In this document: piece after piece, positions 13,427-26,129 of the stretch | Numbering within the stretch: the stretch's first letter is position 1 | How the letters are laid out: each line of letters opens with the position of its first letter | Program-made: the position numbers and the translations under genes | Assembly (NCBI RefSeq): GCF_018143015.1 | Contig: NC_054741.1 | Coordinates: forward strand, 46,368,548 to 46,432,547 | DNA: 64,000 nucleotides | Direction of reading: 5' to 3' | Source: Lytechinus variegatus | Taxonomy: Eukaryota > Echinodermata > Echinoidea > Temnopleuroida > Toxopneustidae | Notes under the pieces: model-generated | Seen by the model: only the letters and a program-made list of their open reading frames with translations | Databases searched by the model: none | What the model was told of the DNA's origin: nothing

Positions 13427-15669
13427 TAGTATGAGTAAGAAAGTGGCTAATTTTCTATTTTTTTGTATTGTAGACAGAAGTTCATATGATCTTTTTATCC
13501 TTCTACCAGCATGACCAGTTATCAAATTGGGAAGCTCTGTCATTTTTGCCTATAATTTATGTGCCCTTTTGTAAGTTATTTCAAGCTGTACCATGGGTGA
13601 TATTATAGCAGCACATGTCATTTATAGAGACCCTTATGAGATGGGCTTGTGTATATGTTGGAAAGGTTAGATAAACATATCATGTACATGAACATGCACT
13701 CGCAGTAAATGAATTGAACTTTTTTTCACACATACAATGCATGTTCAAATGATAAAGCCTTGGCATGAGAACCTATGGAGCTATGACAATCATGCAAGAA
13801 TTACAAAATTCAAATTTATCATAAGTATGTTGTATCATTTTTGTTTGCATTTTGGATCGTAAACCTTATGTATTGTATCTAGTTAAGATATTACACCTGT
13901 TTCCCATAGTGTGAAATATATAGCCCTGCAGGGCAATCTATTTTTGCCATATTGCCAATAATATATTGACAATCGATGTGACTGAACTATCGCTCTTTGG
14001 AATAGTTCAATAGTATATCATCTTTTCCACCATTTGGGAGGCAACAAATGCTATGTGGTTTTCAATGTGTACTTGTTTGTCTTACATTGAAAAAGTGAAA
14101 GCTATTTTTCCACTCTATTGCTTTTATGAATAATAAGGCTCTATAATAAAAAAAAAACGGTGTGTTTTACAATAAAAAAGAGCATGATTCACTCACTGTG
14201 TTGGCGTACAGTGAATGATCCATGCATTCTTTACATTGAAAGAAACAAATATTTACCTTTATTCATTTAAACTAACATTTGTGCTCCAGCTGCCATTTGA
14301 TCATGAATAGTGTACTGAAAATCATTCAATCTAAACCAAACAGTGAACTCCATTTAAAGACATAATCTGTTCCATGCACTTATAGATTTTGACATGCTAA
14401 GTATTAGGCCAGTTAGGGAAAAATTGCATGGGAAATGTTCACATATTTCAGTTTTTAGAATGGGAACAAAAAACTCCTTTTTTGATACACTACAATACTA
14501 TTTTTTACCATACACATTTGGTAAATAGAAGGGTTGAAAAAATTACTGTTCTTTATTTTAAAACTGATATTGAAATAAAAAAAAATAAACTTCAGTGGTT
14601 CGTAGACTTGTTTTTTATTTAGAGATTAGTTGCTTTTGCAGAAGCAATTTGTATATGAGTATTGATTTTCTCAAAAATATTTCGAAAATATCAAGAGTAT
14701 TTATGAAAAGTAGGGAATTTGCACTTGAGAGTTCGGCTGAGCTTATAGGTAAGGGGGGGGGGGTAAAGGTGGAGAGAGGGGATCTGCAGTGTGCCCTCTT
14801 GGGGGCTATTAGAGATGATATGTTACCAAATGGGAGAGGGGATTTTAAGGGTCCAGGGGTAAATATTTTGGGGGCAAAGGTGTGAATTGGTAAGGCCCGT
14901 GGCTGTCAATCAATCAACACAGGGGGGTGATAGTAGTCTTCTATGACAGCCACTTTAATGCACAACATCAAGTGAAAATGAATTTTGTAGGTTTAATATT
15001 TTACATTAGTGATTATATTCCACTTTCAAAGTGCATAATAGCAATAGAAAAACAGTTATAAGTGCTTTACAGATAGAGGCCTACATGGCATAAAAGTTTG
15101 GCTTCTTCACACTTAAAATGCATTTTCTTCACTTTCTAGGAATCATTAAAAAAGGTTGTTTGGCCAAGATTACTTATCTATATGAAAGTTATTCAACATA
15201 TAGGCTACTTTAAAGGCATGTATATTTAATTTGAAAAGAAAAATAAGTAAAAAGGCATTTTCTTCATGGTCATGTGAGCTCAGACAGGTTTCACTTCATT
15301 AGATATTTCCTTTTCAATTTAACCTATTTTGCTTTCTCAAAGAAACATTAAAGATTCTGAAGAGAGACAACTTTAGGAAAACCTTGGTGTCACTCACATC
15401 TTGGCCTGGTTTGAGAGGGTGACATGGATTTAGGAGGATTTTCTGATTTTGGAAATAATATCAAAAGCATGTTGAATGTTGTTTCAAAAGTCAGGGAAAG
15501 CAACTTGGGCAATTTTGTTGGAGAGCGCAGTTCACAAGTGGTAAAGCCGAGTACTGTTTATTTATCAGTGAAACTCAATTTCAGAATAAGAAAGAATTAA
15601 ATTGTCCAGGCACCTGCAGATCATCATGGATATCATGAACATTTTTTAAAGGAATTGGGCAAAGACAAA

Positions 15670-15800
15670 GAGAAAGATCAGTAGAGAAAAGGATAGTGAG
15701 GGGAGGAGGGAGAGGGAAGAGGGATAACAAGAGAGAGAAGGGGGTGAGAGATGGAAGAACAGGTAGAGATAGCTGATGAGGAGAAGAAACAAATATAGAG
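15670..15800. repeat. Purine-rich (GA) tract
   Basis: This stretch is nearly all A and G on the + strand. Similar purine tracts lie at about 9990-10140, 25225-25345, 35030-35065, 45790-45915, 47640-47890 and 57640-57700. They make serine/leucine/proline-rich or Arg/Lys/Glu-rich open frames that are compositional and not genes. Confidence 0.7.
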
Positions 15801-17784
15801 AAGGCATACATAAAGGAGAAGAGGGAGAAGATATTGATTAAAAGGAAAATGAAGATGAATAGAGAGAGTACACAAAATATGATATTATACCTTAAGAAAA
15901 TGCATGTAATAGCTGTTTCAAATGTGCATTGCTAACAATGAATTGAATGGATTTAACCTTTTTTGTAAGTTGGTAGCCTAAGATATAAGACTAATTCCCA
16001 GAGCGTTCCTCTCTTCAAGTTTAAGTTTGAAACTCAAGATGACAATCAGTATGAAAACACACCTCATCCCCCCACTTAGAGCGTGTGTCAAAACAAGTTG
16101 AGATGGGAGAGAAATTTATTATGTCAGGTGACAATCTGGATACCCCTTAGGATCTTGAGATCATGATAGTTATTACATTATTTGTGAGGAAACATTTTCA
16201 TAATAGTCCCCCACATAGATGTTAACCGCGTTCTTGACAGTTCCTTGATCGCTTTGATCTTTGAGGAGTTATCTTTATTGTTTTAAAACAATGCATCCAT
16301 TAAGCAATAAAAGTAATGTCAATATTCTTTTACTTGTTATTAAATTGCAATCAGAAGGATCAAAAATTGATTTATTATGTATTTCTCTCTCCCCTTTATT
16401 TCAATACTCTCCATTGTCCCATATGCAGTGTTCAGATTTGTATAGATTATAAAGTAGATTTTTAAAAGATTGTAGTAATGGACATTGCCAAAATGATCTA
16501 ACAAAAGTGTAGATAGAATTAGCAATCAATCATACTAATTCAAAATATTGTACTCTGTAATGAACTTGATTGTATATCCTAAGGGAAGTTTGAACATGGG
16601 TAGATTGAGAAACCTACATGTATATTCTTTTCCCCCCAAGTGAGAAGATGTATATTTACCTCTACTTTGTAAACCAAAACATGTGAAGGTGTTGATCATG
16701 GAATATATTTCCTTTTATTTCTATTTCAACCGAGAAGAGCATCAATATTGAAGTTCCAATTTTTTTTCTTTCAATATTTTCATTTGAAAAATACTTGCTT
16801 CCTGCTGTCTACATTTGGGAGATGGAAGTATAAGTTTTTGACAGCGCCACAATATTTCACTGCAAGATCTATAAATTGCTTAGCTGCAGGGGCTGAGTAC
16901 GATTGGAGTGACGCTATTTTGTAATAACTGAAACTAGTTGAGTTAATGAAGTCAATTTCGATTCATAAGAAGCCGTCATTTTCCATCGTGACATGATTGT
17001 GCGTGACGGCATGCTACCATTGCATTGTTTTGCAACAGAACATGCAGGTTTATAACTTCATGATGTATAAATGCCATAGACGTGATAGTCATAAATTATC
17101 TATGGGTTTTGTCTGTATCATCTATTGTGGAACTTATGAAAATAAACCTGTAAATAGTTGTAGCATTCTAAATATATCTGAATTCTTCATGGTGATTTTT
17201 CCATGTGTAATTTTTTTTGAGGGGGGTTATTACATCTTAATTATCAACATCTAGGAAACATTTGGTTCTAGTCAAGGATGATTTGAATTGACAGTGGTTT
17301 TCCGTTATGAACAAACTTTACAGACATGAAAACAGATACAGTATCACATAAATTTTCATTACTTTTGCTGGATGAACAAGGAGATGATTAATTTGTTTTT
17401 GAAGAACTTCTAGAGAAGACATTTGCTTTGTCCTACATATCACCAACCATTTTGTCAGGATATTGTTTTGGAGTGATCCCCTTTTCTGGTTTCCTTCTGC
17501 TCCACATTGTAACAAAGGAGATTACATGATGAATGTTTCTTTTCTCTGAGGCTTCCTGGTGATGTTTGGGATCACCTGTCCTCGGAGTGACCTCAAAAGT
17601 GGAGGGGTGCATTTTAGCACCCCTGGGTTAGGCCAGTATTACCCCCATATCAGGTGAATCACCTGTAACACCAGACAGACCAACCCAAACAAGGGTGGTT
17701 CATATTTGAAAGGGGAGATTCACATTGGAAATTAAATCTTATTGCCAAGCAAATGTTTGAAGCACTTATCAAAGGCAGACAGTT

Positions 17785-17789
17785 AATCT

Positions 17790-17823
<34 letters not shown>

Positions 17824-17858
17824 ACATCATCATCATCATCATCATCAACATCATCCTC

Positions 17859-17890
<32 letters not shown>

Positions 17891-18110
17891 TATCATCCTC
17901 CTCCTCATCATCATCATCGTCTTCATCATGATCATCATTATCATCACCATTACCCTCAGCAGCAGCAGCAAAAGGAGCAGCATCTTTAAATCTGTTAGCA
18001 TTATTAGATGTTTTATAATAATAATCATGATTATCATCATTACCACCACCACCACCACAACTATCATCATTATCATCATCACCACAATAACCACCACCAC
18101 CACCATACTC
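17785..18110. repeat. (CAT)n trinucleotide microsatellite, partly decayed
   Basis: A near-pure CAT run from about 17791 to 17905 grades into ATT/ACC/CAT variants and ends in CCA/CAC repeats near 18105. It opens frames of poly-His, poly-Asp and poly-Met on the two strands. These are consequences of the repeat and not proteins. Confidence 0.9.
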
Positions 18111-19147
18111 TTTCATTTCAGTTTAATTCTCAGGTTGATTGTAATATTACAGGTTGAACAGTATTTTGATTTACTCTTGCTGGAAAAAAAACATTGAAGA
18201 TTTGAATTAATATAAGAGATCATTTTGAATGTGCTATATTCTAGTCTTTACTAAACTGAATAACAATAACTGACAGGAATAGATGGTGTACTAGTGATAA
18301 ACCTGGCAGCAGAAGTTTTTGGAAGGGTAGACAATGGAAGTGCACTGCCCTTTACATTACAGTAGACTGGTCATGCATTGATTCCAAAACAGTACATGGG
18401 GTACTCCACTTTCTCCCAAGGGGGTGTCCAGAAACCCCTGGGCAGGTTCATTGAATCCCCAATTTGATATCATTTGCATTCCCAGCACCAACAAGTTTGA
18501 ATAATTTTTTCATTCATTTAGACAATAAATTTGACACATCCTTGGTTATCGGCACTCTGGCCAGCTTGCCCACAACTGGAACATTATTTGTATCAAATTT
18601 GTATGATCTCAATCATTGCCTTGAAAGTTTTTGAATTTCTAATGGTGAAATAGCCACAGAAAACATTCATCACATTATTTTCAGCTTGTCACCCATTTCC
18701 TTTACTCTTGTAATTGCTTCAAATTAGATTTTATTTTGAACCCAGTTAACCTGACTCTTTACAAACTTACAAGGCTCATTCTCATTTTTTTTAATTGATT
18801 GGATAGGGGGATTTCTCTAACCTCAAATTATTTTCCGTATGGAAGTATAAAATGATCTGAGTATTTTTAATGAATTCATTTGATTATTGCACTGAATCAT
18901 GTAGCCTAAAAAAGAAATACATAAAATGATACAACTTGCCACTTTGGAAAATTCCCCAGTCTGCAAAGTAGCTTATTCTATTTAGTGTCATTGCACTAAG
19001 GGATTATGAAGAGTGTCATGATAGTTTCTTGTTTAGCAATCCTCCCTTGAGTGACATGTTTATCAACCGTGAGTTTATGTGCTCCAAAGTCTACTTACTG
19101 ATAAAGAAAAAAAATGTTTTCTGTAAACACTTGATTAGGTTGACTAG

Positions 19148-21222
19148 TCCAGGGGCGGATCCAGCCTTCGCCAATAGGGGGGCCCGGAATTTTTTTCAGC
19201 CATATTTCCCCGATCGGCCGCTCGAATATGATTTTTGCCGGGATTTTTTGTTTCTTTGAAGGGGTAGTCCTAATGGTCACTTTTTAGCTTTATTCTTATG
19301 AAACATAAATGTATAATACCATAACCCTTATTTATATAATGCGAGCGCGAGCTAAATTTTTTGGAAAACTTTTTCCTAAAATTTTGAACATTCTGGGAAA
19401 TGTTTGTCTTCCTGAAAAAAAAGATGTGTATGCAAGTTAATAATTACTACGAACGTAAAGAGTGAGCAGAAATGAAGTGATGGAAAAGGTACTGTTAAAT
19501 ACTAGCTTGCAATTAGCCATGAAGACGTTACACATTTTTAAAAATGAAATAATGCGAGCGCGAAGCGCGAGCCGAAATTTTTTACCTAAGGAATGGAAAT
19601 TCTCAGCACTTTTTGTTTAACAGAATAGGTATATAATTAATTAAACATGCGAGTACGAAGCGTGAGCAAAAAATTTCGAGATTTAGACCTACTGAACAAG
19701 ACAGTATTCAATTAGTTTTCTAAATCATGAAAAGGATAAGTGGGGATCTTCCTTACATTAATAATGCGAGCGCAGAGCGCGAGCAGAAAATTTTTGTATA
19801 CGTTTTGAACTGCTCGAAATTGTACCTGTTATGGACTGCTTGCAATTAGCCATGAAGACGTTACATATTTCAACATTCAAATATTGCGAGCGCGAAGCGC
19901 GAGCTGAAAAATTTTGACATTTTTTACCTGAATAATGGAAATGCTAAGCACTTTTTGTAATCTTGGAAGGACTCTAAGTATATAAACTAAACCTTATTGA
20001 TGCGAGCACGAAGCGCGAGCGGAAAAATTCTGGACACTCTATTCATGTTTGTAAATCATGAAAATCATAAGTTATTTATCCGCGAGCATGACACTTTTTG
20101 ATATTGTGATCTGAAACTGGATAATGATTTAAATAGAGAACAATCTGCGTATCTGAATTAACGTGTGCTTTAGATTTCGACCTAGAATTTGGGTATTCTA
20201 AGTACCTTTCTTATCATGAAAATCAATAAAGCGAGCGCAAAGCGCGAGCTAAAAACATCTGATATTCCGATCTTACAAAGTGTCAATTTAAGCTCTGTAT
20301 TGCAAACAATTTGTGGGAAAATTGTGAATCGTGATGGATGACAGTTAAAAAAGAGCTGATGTATTTTATTATTATCACTTTGAGTTTTTACATAGGACCG
20401 GGACATTCTATAATTGGGCATTATGTCATCATAAGAAAATGATGACTATCTTCCTATTTCTCTAATTCCTAAGCATGAGAGCGCGAAATCTGTTAATATT
20501 ATGGCCTGAAAACTGGACATTTAAAGCACTTTTGTAATTATGCATAAAATGCACGATATCTATCAATGCAAGCGGAAATCGCGAACCGAAATTTTTGATA
20601 AACTGTCATCAAAGTAGTTTGATTTAGAATTAATATTGGGATATACATAACTCACTAATCAAAATGCTAGCATGCAGCGCTAGCTGATACGTTTTGACAA
20701 TCTGACCTGAATAGGGAACTTTTTGAGAACTTTATGGAATACAGGAAAATAATCGGTACCTTACAAATCAAATTTGGCGAGCGCGCAGCGCAAGCAGAAA
20801 ATGATAATATTCAGACCATAACACAGACATTTTTACAGAGCACTTTTTAAAAATCAATTTCTAAATCAAACAAAATAATGAAAGTTCAATTTCCCAGCTG
20901 AAATATATTTTGTATATTGACTTCAAAGTTTGATATTTCAAGCTCCATATTGAGCAAGATATGCAAATCCCCTAAAAGACAATAAGAGCGCGAAGCGCGA
21001 GCGAAAATTTTATATCCTAACAAATAGATTTTTCAAAAAATCATTTTCAAAGTCTTCCCCTCATGTTATTTTATTCAATCATGTTCCTCCTCTTATGTTT
21101 GCCTTTCTTCTTTTCTCCTCTCTTTTCCCTTCCTTTTCTTTTTCCTTTTTTTTCTTTTTTTTGCTCCGCCAATAGGGGGGGCCCGGGCCCCTCGGGCCCC
21201 CCCCCTGGATCCGCCTATGTAG
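19148..21222. mobile_element. 2.1 kb repeat element carrying an array of AGCGCGA-dimer motifs
   Basis: The ends are inverted: AGGGGCGGATCCAG at 19151-19164 and CTGGATCCGCCTAT at 21205-21218 share GGCGGATCCAG in opposite orientation. A sequence CGCCAATAGGGGGG(G)CCCGG also sits just inside each end (19169-19187 and 21167-21187), but as a direct repeat. Inside are copies of GCGAGCGCGAAGCGCGAGC, which contains AGCGCGA twice in tandem. Positions are 19341 (short), 19554, 19649, 19766, 19886, 20002, 20231, 20777 and 20985, with degenerate copies near 20082, 20478, 20568 and 20666. Spacing is roughly 80-250 bases. Part of the interior is duplicated at a distance of about 333 bases: GCTTGCAATTAGCCATGAAG occurs near 19505 and 19838. 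No transposase frame is visible, so the element is non-autonomous or decayed. Confidence 0.7.
21175..21203. repeat. GC-only hairpin at the right end of the 2.1 kb element
   Basis: GGGGGGGCCCG (21175-21185) is exactly complementary to CGGGCCCCCCC (21193-21203), with a loop of 7 bases. It stands out in an AT-rich region. It directly precedes the inverted terminal CTGGATCCGCC, so it is probably part of the terminus rather than a random tract. Confidence 0.75.
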
Positions 21223-24200
21223 TCAAGATAATCTAATTAGTCTAGATATCATCATGTGTACATGATACTTTTTATGGAGCTATAGATTGCCAGACATCTT
21301 AATCAGGTTATTACTAACTCAATTACATTGTCAGGCCTCTATTCTGAGATTTGTGGAGAAGTATCTGAATTTTTATGATTCTTGTTAAACAAGAATTCTA
21401 TTTCTTTTAATAGCAATTTTATGTTGGAAATATTGTCTCTTTTCTATATTAAACAAAGTCATCCCCTTGTTGGCAATTATAATAATTGGGATTTTTTCAA
21501 TCATGCTTGATGCTCCATAGTTTTCTAAAATGCAGTGAGCGGTGATCAGAGTTTTTCTATTTTTACCTAGTGTTTTTATCTACTAGGCCCCACATGAATA
21601 TGATATGTCATGCAAGTCATTTTTATTGATAGAAATGCAAATGACAATTTCTGTTTCCACTCATGTCATTTTCTTCAATTTCCCTATTGAAAATATGACA
21701 CATGTATATCAAAATTATCTTACTAATGAAAGATTGAATTTTCTACTATGCATCTGTGAGTTTCAATAAAATCACAAACAAGTATTCCAAAAGCATGTTG
21801 GAAATACAGACATATTTTCTGTCAATATTTGATGTTAGGTTGACTAGTCAAGCTCATGAAATCGGCATCTATTTGATATCGTTGTGTTGCAATGGTGTCA
21901 AAGCAATATGGTATTTGCATGCCAGACATCTTAATTATGAAATCATTAGTAGTGACTTTACATTATTATTGAACAAGTGTGCCTGGTATGCCTTTGTTTG
22001 GAATTATTTTTTACCACTTGTTAGTTAGTTTGGAAGAAAGAAACAAGGATGGTGGATTCAAACATGAAAACAAAAGTTGAAACATTTGTCAGACAGCACT
22101 CTGCAAAGATACTTGTTTTCTTTCCTAGCTCTTAATACCGTCTATACAAGTTTTAAGTAAATAGTGGTGTGTGTTTCTTGTTCTACATAGCGGTCATGAG
22201 GTAAGCTCACTTTTAATGTGATTGATAAGGATCTATATGGATACATATTCTTTTGAGGCAACAGATTAAAAGGGGATGGACGAGGGAGGAGATGGGGCTT
22301 GGGGATTGTATGGGACCAAAGGAGAGGAGCTGAATGTTGGACATGGAAGAAAAATGTAGGGTGGTTGTGGATGACATACTTGAAACAAGGAAGCAAGAGA
22401 TATGAAGCATAACCAATGATTCAACAAATACATGGAATATACATGTGTAGGAAAATAACTGGTGTAGGCCTATATACATGTACATGTATTTCTGATTTAC
22501 TGTTAGAAATCAAAATGAGAAGGAAAAATTCTGTAAGGTTCGATTGTTAAGTTGTATATATCTTTGTGTTTCCAGTTTTATAGCCTGAGAAATGTACACA
22601 AACTCAATGGATTATGAAATTATGACTGTTTGTTTACTGTTTAAATATAGCTATAATATGTATGTAGGTCATGAATCAGTTCATATTTTGAAAGCTTCCT
22701 TGTATCTTGCTTTTGGTTTGTGAAAATCAGGATTTCATCATTTTATTAATAAAATTTAGCTTAATTGGCAAATCATTGACAATTTTTTCCTATTAGACTA
22801 CCAAATGTATTTCAACCTCTGTGTTTGGTCAGGATTGGTATGAGAAGAAAATAATTGATCATTGATTTTCATCTTGCTGGTATACTAGTATTAATCAACA
22901 TAATGCTAGAAGAAAAAATGGTTATTAAAAATGTGCTTTCAATGCTGAATCAGACTATTTTAATCAAGCCAGGAAGGAAATCAATATGAGAATGGAATGA
23001 AGAACTCTCTTTTAATTAAAAATCTTGATTAATCTGTAGAAATATCCCTGACTTACAGTAGAAATAAAAAAGGCTTCAATACATAAATGTGATTCACTAA
23101 AGCTGATTGGTCAGTTGGTAGTAGTGTTTGAAAGCGAGAAGGCACTATTGTACATTAATTATTATTGCCTTTGATTATTCCATGATATTGATTTTATGGT
23201 TTGTGATATGATCCGATAATGAACCACATGATTCACAGGACATTCCTCAGAGGGTCAAAAGTTATAAAAACAAAGACAAACTTTCTAAACCCTTTTGTTG
23301 GTGGATTATATCTCTTTATTGTCCCATTTGTCATGTTTATCATGTATATTACACATTGTTATGAACCGACATGGGCAATCAATAATTATCTTGCTTTCCG
23401 AAACACAATTCATTGCATATTATTAAGAGGATAAATTCCCCATACTTGATATTAGAAATTATGTTGCTTCACCTACTGCAGTGCAGTGATGAATGGCTAT
23501 CATTGCATCTATACAAAATTGCATGACTATGAAGCATTTTCATGTTCATAACACTCTGACAGCATGTTGTGCTGAAAATTATTGATAGAATCTAATAATG
23601 CACACCTCCCCTCCTTTGCACATAGTGCAATGCCTATTGTAATTTAATTTATTTAATAGTGAGCGACGCCTGACGAGTATTGATTGCAACATACACAGTG
23701 TTGCCATCCCCAGGGGTGAATAATTTGACACTTTTACACTGTTTTCATGCCCAACATTAAATGGGTCTCTACCTGTGCTGCCAGCATAGTTTGAAACATT
23801 AGACATGTTAAGCTCCATTAAAGGTGTATAGGGTTCAGCTGCAGCTGTTTATAATCTTTTTTCCCATATTTGTGGTGCTACAAGCTTAGTAAAGAAACAT
23901 TTATATTTATGTTTGTGCATCTAACAAATCACTTGAAATTTACAAGACGCTTTACTATTAAACATAGATTTTTAGTAGGTGAGCTCCTTTTAAACCTGTT
24001 TTTAAGAGTTGCATGTATCTTTAATTTGAGTGAGAATAGTGCCAAATTTAAAACAAAAACATTTCTGTTTTATATTGCATGAAATTCACTAAACTCACTC
24101 TTCGCCATAAATTTTAAAGACAACATAAATTCAAGGCATGTGTGTGAAAAATGTGTAAATCTGGACTTCATTGCTATTTTTCTTTTCTTTTTGTCACAAT

Positions 24201-24896
24201 ATCTTTCACAGAGAGTGAGATATAATTCTTTTGAGTCTATTTTGTGAAAGTTGGCACAACCCATAGCCAATAGCCAATATCTGTAGGGTTTGAAGATTCA
24301 AAACAAGTTTGACTGCAAACAATAGAATACTTTGTACACATTTCTAACTTAATAGAACATGCACTGTAGGCCTAATTCATCAACTGGCGTTTCTTACCAA
24401 AGTTTGAATATAGGCTGATGTTTACTCGATGTTAAAGCAGAATATCACAAATATATTGGCCTTTTGTATCAGAAGTGCAATCTTCAATTTTGTCACCAAG
24501 TTGTAATATGTTCTAATGAGGGTATGATACATGGAGTAAGCATCTTCATTTTAGATGCCCCTTCTAATCATCATCCTCATCCTCCTACCAATCTCCATCT
24601 CATCCACCATCCTCCATCCCATCTCATCATCCTCCCAGACAATTAATTCCTCTTGACAGAGAGGGAAACCAATCCCAGGTCACAAAATCTTTCAAAGATT
24701 GGAAATTCCAGCTCTGGTACCGGAATATATACTTGTACTTTCATTTCTCCATCTCGGTGCAGTTTAAGAAGTGCTTGAAATATAACCTTCCTGAAAAAGA
24801 TTCGCCTACTCCTCCCCACCTTGCGGCTTGTAATTGGAGAGGGCAATGTTGCGCTCGTTTGGCGAGATCAGGGGAAAAAAGGAATATTGGATAGGG

Positions 24897-25053
24897 TTCA
24901 AAATGTTCTCTGAAAACAGCTGATCAGTTAACAATTATTCCTTCATAGAAATAACGTGTTTGTTATGTTGAATGTTTGTTTTGCTAGATTGCAAAAAGAT
25001 ATAATAAAAAATGGGGAAATGGATTCAAAATGTTCTCGGAAAACAGCTGATCA
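24897..25053 (+). repeat. Two-copy direct repeat, period 127 bp
   Basis: A 30-base segment at 24897-24926 recurs at 25024-25053 with one mismatch (TTCTCTGAAAA against TTCTCGGAAAA). Both copies end in CAGCTGATCA, which contains an E-box. Sequence after each copy is weakly similar, suggesting an old local tandem duplication about 1 kb before the first visible TRAF4 exon. Confidence 0.7.
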
Positions 25054-26077
25054 TTGCCCTCATATAAATATTAATGTTTGCTATTTGAAATCATGATCTA
25101 TGTATTATGGCTAAATGTAGATTAGAAGAGTCAGTGTTAAATGGTTGAATGATCATATTGAAAGTTATGGTATTGATTAAAAGAAAAATTGCAAAAGAAA
25201 ATACAATGTTTTGAGTTGGAAATAGAAAGGGGAAGTAGGGAAAGAGGAGATGGTGAAGAGGATTCGGGATCAAGAGAGTTGGAATCAGGAGAACAGAGAG
25301 AGTGAGGAAATGAACAGAGAGAGGGAGAGAGAAAGGTTGGGGGTGGGGAATAGGGGTAGAAATTAATACAATTGACTGAAATGCAGGGGGCTAACTACAC
25401 AATACTAAGATAATTCATAGAAAATTGATTATAAGTGGCCAAAATGCCTAAATTCCAAGTCCACCCATACTACAAGTTGATTTAAACTAGTCTCATATCG
25501 ATTATTCCATTTTCATTAGAATTGGAATTAGCTCCTTATGGATTTCAATATGATACCGATAATCTAGTATACTGTCTTGTTCCATTTTAAAAGTGATTGA
25601 TGAGCTGTCTTGTCTGTCCTCCATTTCACCTTTATCTCTTCACCACTGCCCGCCTCAAGCAGTCAAGACAATAAACCTCCAAGTAAATGCCCATCCTAAT
25701 AAGCTTTTCTCATGTTGCAACCGCACTCTTTCCTGACAATGTCACACAGAATATTTTTTCTTATAAATATACTATATTTGAATCTTTGAATTCATGAACA
25801 AAAATATGTAAGGAATTTTCTTCAAACCACTTTCGTTATAACATCCATGCTACATGCCATGTAATAAGCATTTTGTGTATTATTTTCTTGATATTTTCAT
25901 CTTTCATCAGGGGGATAATGAATCTATTATAAGTATGTCTGCAGATAAGGGGTCTGATAGATGAGTGTCAATGATGTATTGTGGTATGTCTTCAAATGGA
26001 TTTGTGTGGCTGAATACATACTTCATATTGATAACTTGAGACTAATGACAAATAATTTCTTCTCATTTTCCTTGTAG

Positions 26078-26129
26078 TGCTGGAGTCTTTGAGTGTCCTG
26101 AAGATCGGTTACCACTCGACTATGCCAAG
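26078..26129 (+). CDS. TRAF4 exon: end of the RING finger
   Basis: The 52-base exon follows the acceptor CTTGTAG and is closed by the donor GTATGT at 26130. The first base completes a codon begun in the previous exon. The remaining 17 codons read AGVFECPEDRLPLDYAK. The CPED step supplies the last RING cysteine, and PLDYAK leads into the linker before the zinc fingers, as in vertebrate TRAF4. TRAF4 is a cytoplasmic adaptor and E3 ligase-like scaffold. In other animals it acts at cell junctions, in polarity and migration signalling, and less in TNF-receptor signalling than other TRAFs. The exon ends in phase 0. The RING part with the first Cys/His ligands is not in this exon and was not found in the window. 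Identification rests on the match of all six exons taken together. Confidence 0.92.

Larger units (their letters stand above)
1..26077 (+). other. Probable TRAF4 intron upstream of the first visible exon
   Basis: No exon can be defended in this stretch. The exon at 26078 starts in the middle of a codon and in the middle of a RING finger, so a coding exon must precede it. I looked for the RING hallmark Cys-Gly-His (TGY GGN CAY) on the + strand here and found none in a sensible context, so I infer that the first exon lies left of the window and that this is intron. It holds the foldback elements and repeats listed separately, a (CAT)n tract, several purine-rich and poly-C/poly-G tracts, and otherwise unremarkable AT-rich sequence. 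Open frames in it are short and resemble no family I know. A small, poorly conserved first exon could have been missed. Confidence 0.6.

Noticed and set aside
17753..18116. Histidine-rich, aspartate-rich and methionine-rich open frames
   Set aside because: Direct translation of a decaying CAT trinucleotide repeat on both strands.
19341..21002. CRISPR-like array of ~19-bp GC-rich repeats with AT-rich spacers
   Set aside because: Spacing is irregular (80-250 bp), the repeats vary, the locus is in an animal genome, and there are no cas genes; it belongs to a repeat element.
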